Assembly: GCF_002277895.1 (NCBI RefSeq)
Contig: NZ_CP023000.1
Coordinates: forward strand, 558,001 to 622,000
Direction of reading: 5' to 3'
From: Rhizobium sp. 11515TR
GTDB taxonomy: Bacteria > Pseudomonadota > Alphaproteobacteria > Rhizobiales > Rhizobiaceae
Length of the DNA stretch: 64,000 nt
This document shows, in pieces, positions 63,705 through 64,000 of this stretch; positions within the stretch are counted from its first letter, which is position 1, and every line of letters begins with the position of its first letter. The notes below the pieces were generated by a model. The model saw only the letters and a list, made by a program, of their open reading frames with translations, was not told the DNA's origin and ran no database searches. The translations under genes and the position numbers were made by a program.

Positions 63705-64000
63705 CTATATCCGCGCTGCGTCTTTCTGGGCCACGGAACGTTTCCGCCGGATCTGCCTGACAGGCCTGCTGACCGAAGCGCGGTCTTCTGCCCAGGCATG
63801 CTTTTCGGTCGCGGCATCCGGCGTCGCCACTCCATCGACAACATCGAACTGCGGAATATGGCCCAGACTGGTCACCAGCTTGGCGTCCTCTCCAAGCAGG
63901 TTCCGCCAAGAATGACCTTCGGTCAGAATGGCGCCCGCACCAATTATGTTTGCGCCGGCGCGACGCACGAGCCTAATTGCCGCCGCCATGCTGGAACCGG
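63705..64000 (-). CDS. Phosphoribosyltransferase family protein, 5'-truncated by window end
   Basis: Only the C-terminal 97 codons are inside the window. They start within the PRPP loop (GSSMAAAIRLVRRAGAN) and continue ILTEGHSWRNLLGED and LVTSLGHIPQFDVVDG, matching the equivalent part of the PRTase at 59833-60465 closely. A basic C-terminal tail (RPVRQIRRKRSV) is extra. The ATG at 63989 is internal. It is upstream of and codirectional with the ECF genes. Confidence 0.8.
   Translation of the reverse strand, partial: GSSMAAAIRLVRRAGANIIGAGAILTEGHSWRNLLGEDAKLVTSLGHIPQFDVVDGVATPDAATEKHAWAEDRASVSRPVRQIRRKRSVAQKDAARI

Overview
The window looks like a Rhizobiaceae replicon (Rhizobium/Agrobacterium type). 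It is GC-rich with strong GC bias at third codon positions. ABC importers for sugars, amino acids, peptides and sulfonates dominate, each beside catabolic genes. Other alphaproteobacterial features are a feuP/feuQ-like two-component system, an FMN riboswitch before ribB, an EryD-like SorC regulator and rhizobial intergenic palindromes. These family assignments come from reading motifs; no database search was possible. No rRNA, tRNA, CRISPR array or intact mobile element was seen.

Layout. 1-6.4 kb: a galactoside-type operon (binding protein cut by the window edge, two permeases, ATPase, GH42 beta-galactosidase) ending in a hairpin terminator. 6.4-11.7 kb: a minus-strand quinate/shikimate catabolic cluster (MHS transporter, two-domain QuiC-type dehydroshikimate dehydratase, TetR regulator, NAD-type quinate/shikimate dehydrogenase) with near-identical palindromes before its two transcription units. 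11.9-16.6 kb: an Lrp-type regulator divergent from a polar amino acid ABC importer and a homocysteine S-methyltransferase. 16.7-17.5 kb: ribB behind an FMN riboswitch. 17.6-28.2 kb: a two-armed sugar or polyol cluster. Its left arm holds an Rbs-type importer, two SDR dehydrogenases and a triosephosphate isomerase; its right arm holds a split transketolase, an FGGY kinase and a SorC regulator. One predicted operator occurs three times.

28.2-34.9 kb: a biotin-carrier gene remnant, a Na/Pi cotransporter, an MBL-fold protein, an APH-like phosphotransferase, and a PepSY-like protein with a response regulator and histidine kinase. 35.1-39.8 kb: a Pls/PosA-type membrane non-ribosomal peptide synthetase beside its own phosphopantetheinyl transferase, the most unusual system here and likely to make a poly(amino acid) or isopeptide. 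39.9-50.1 kb: a BASS transporter, an ICMT-like methyltransferase, a cupin, a PfpI-like protein, a sulfonate/nitrate-type ABC importer and several little-known secreted proteins, including a LysM protein overlapping a possible metallopeptidase. 50.4-59.2 kb: a uronate/aldarate operon (beta-propeller lactonase, KDG dehydratase, mannonate dehydratase) divergent from a five-gene Dpp-type importer. 59.8-64 kb: a complete ECF transporter flanked by two paralogous phosphoribosyltransferases, the outer one cut by the window end.

Most of the window therefore reads as substrate-specific modules, each pairing an importer with its catabolic enzymes and often a local regulator and operator.
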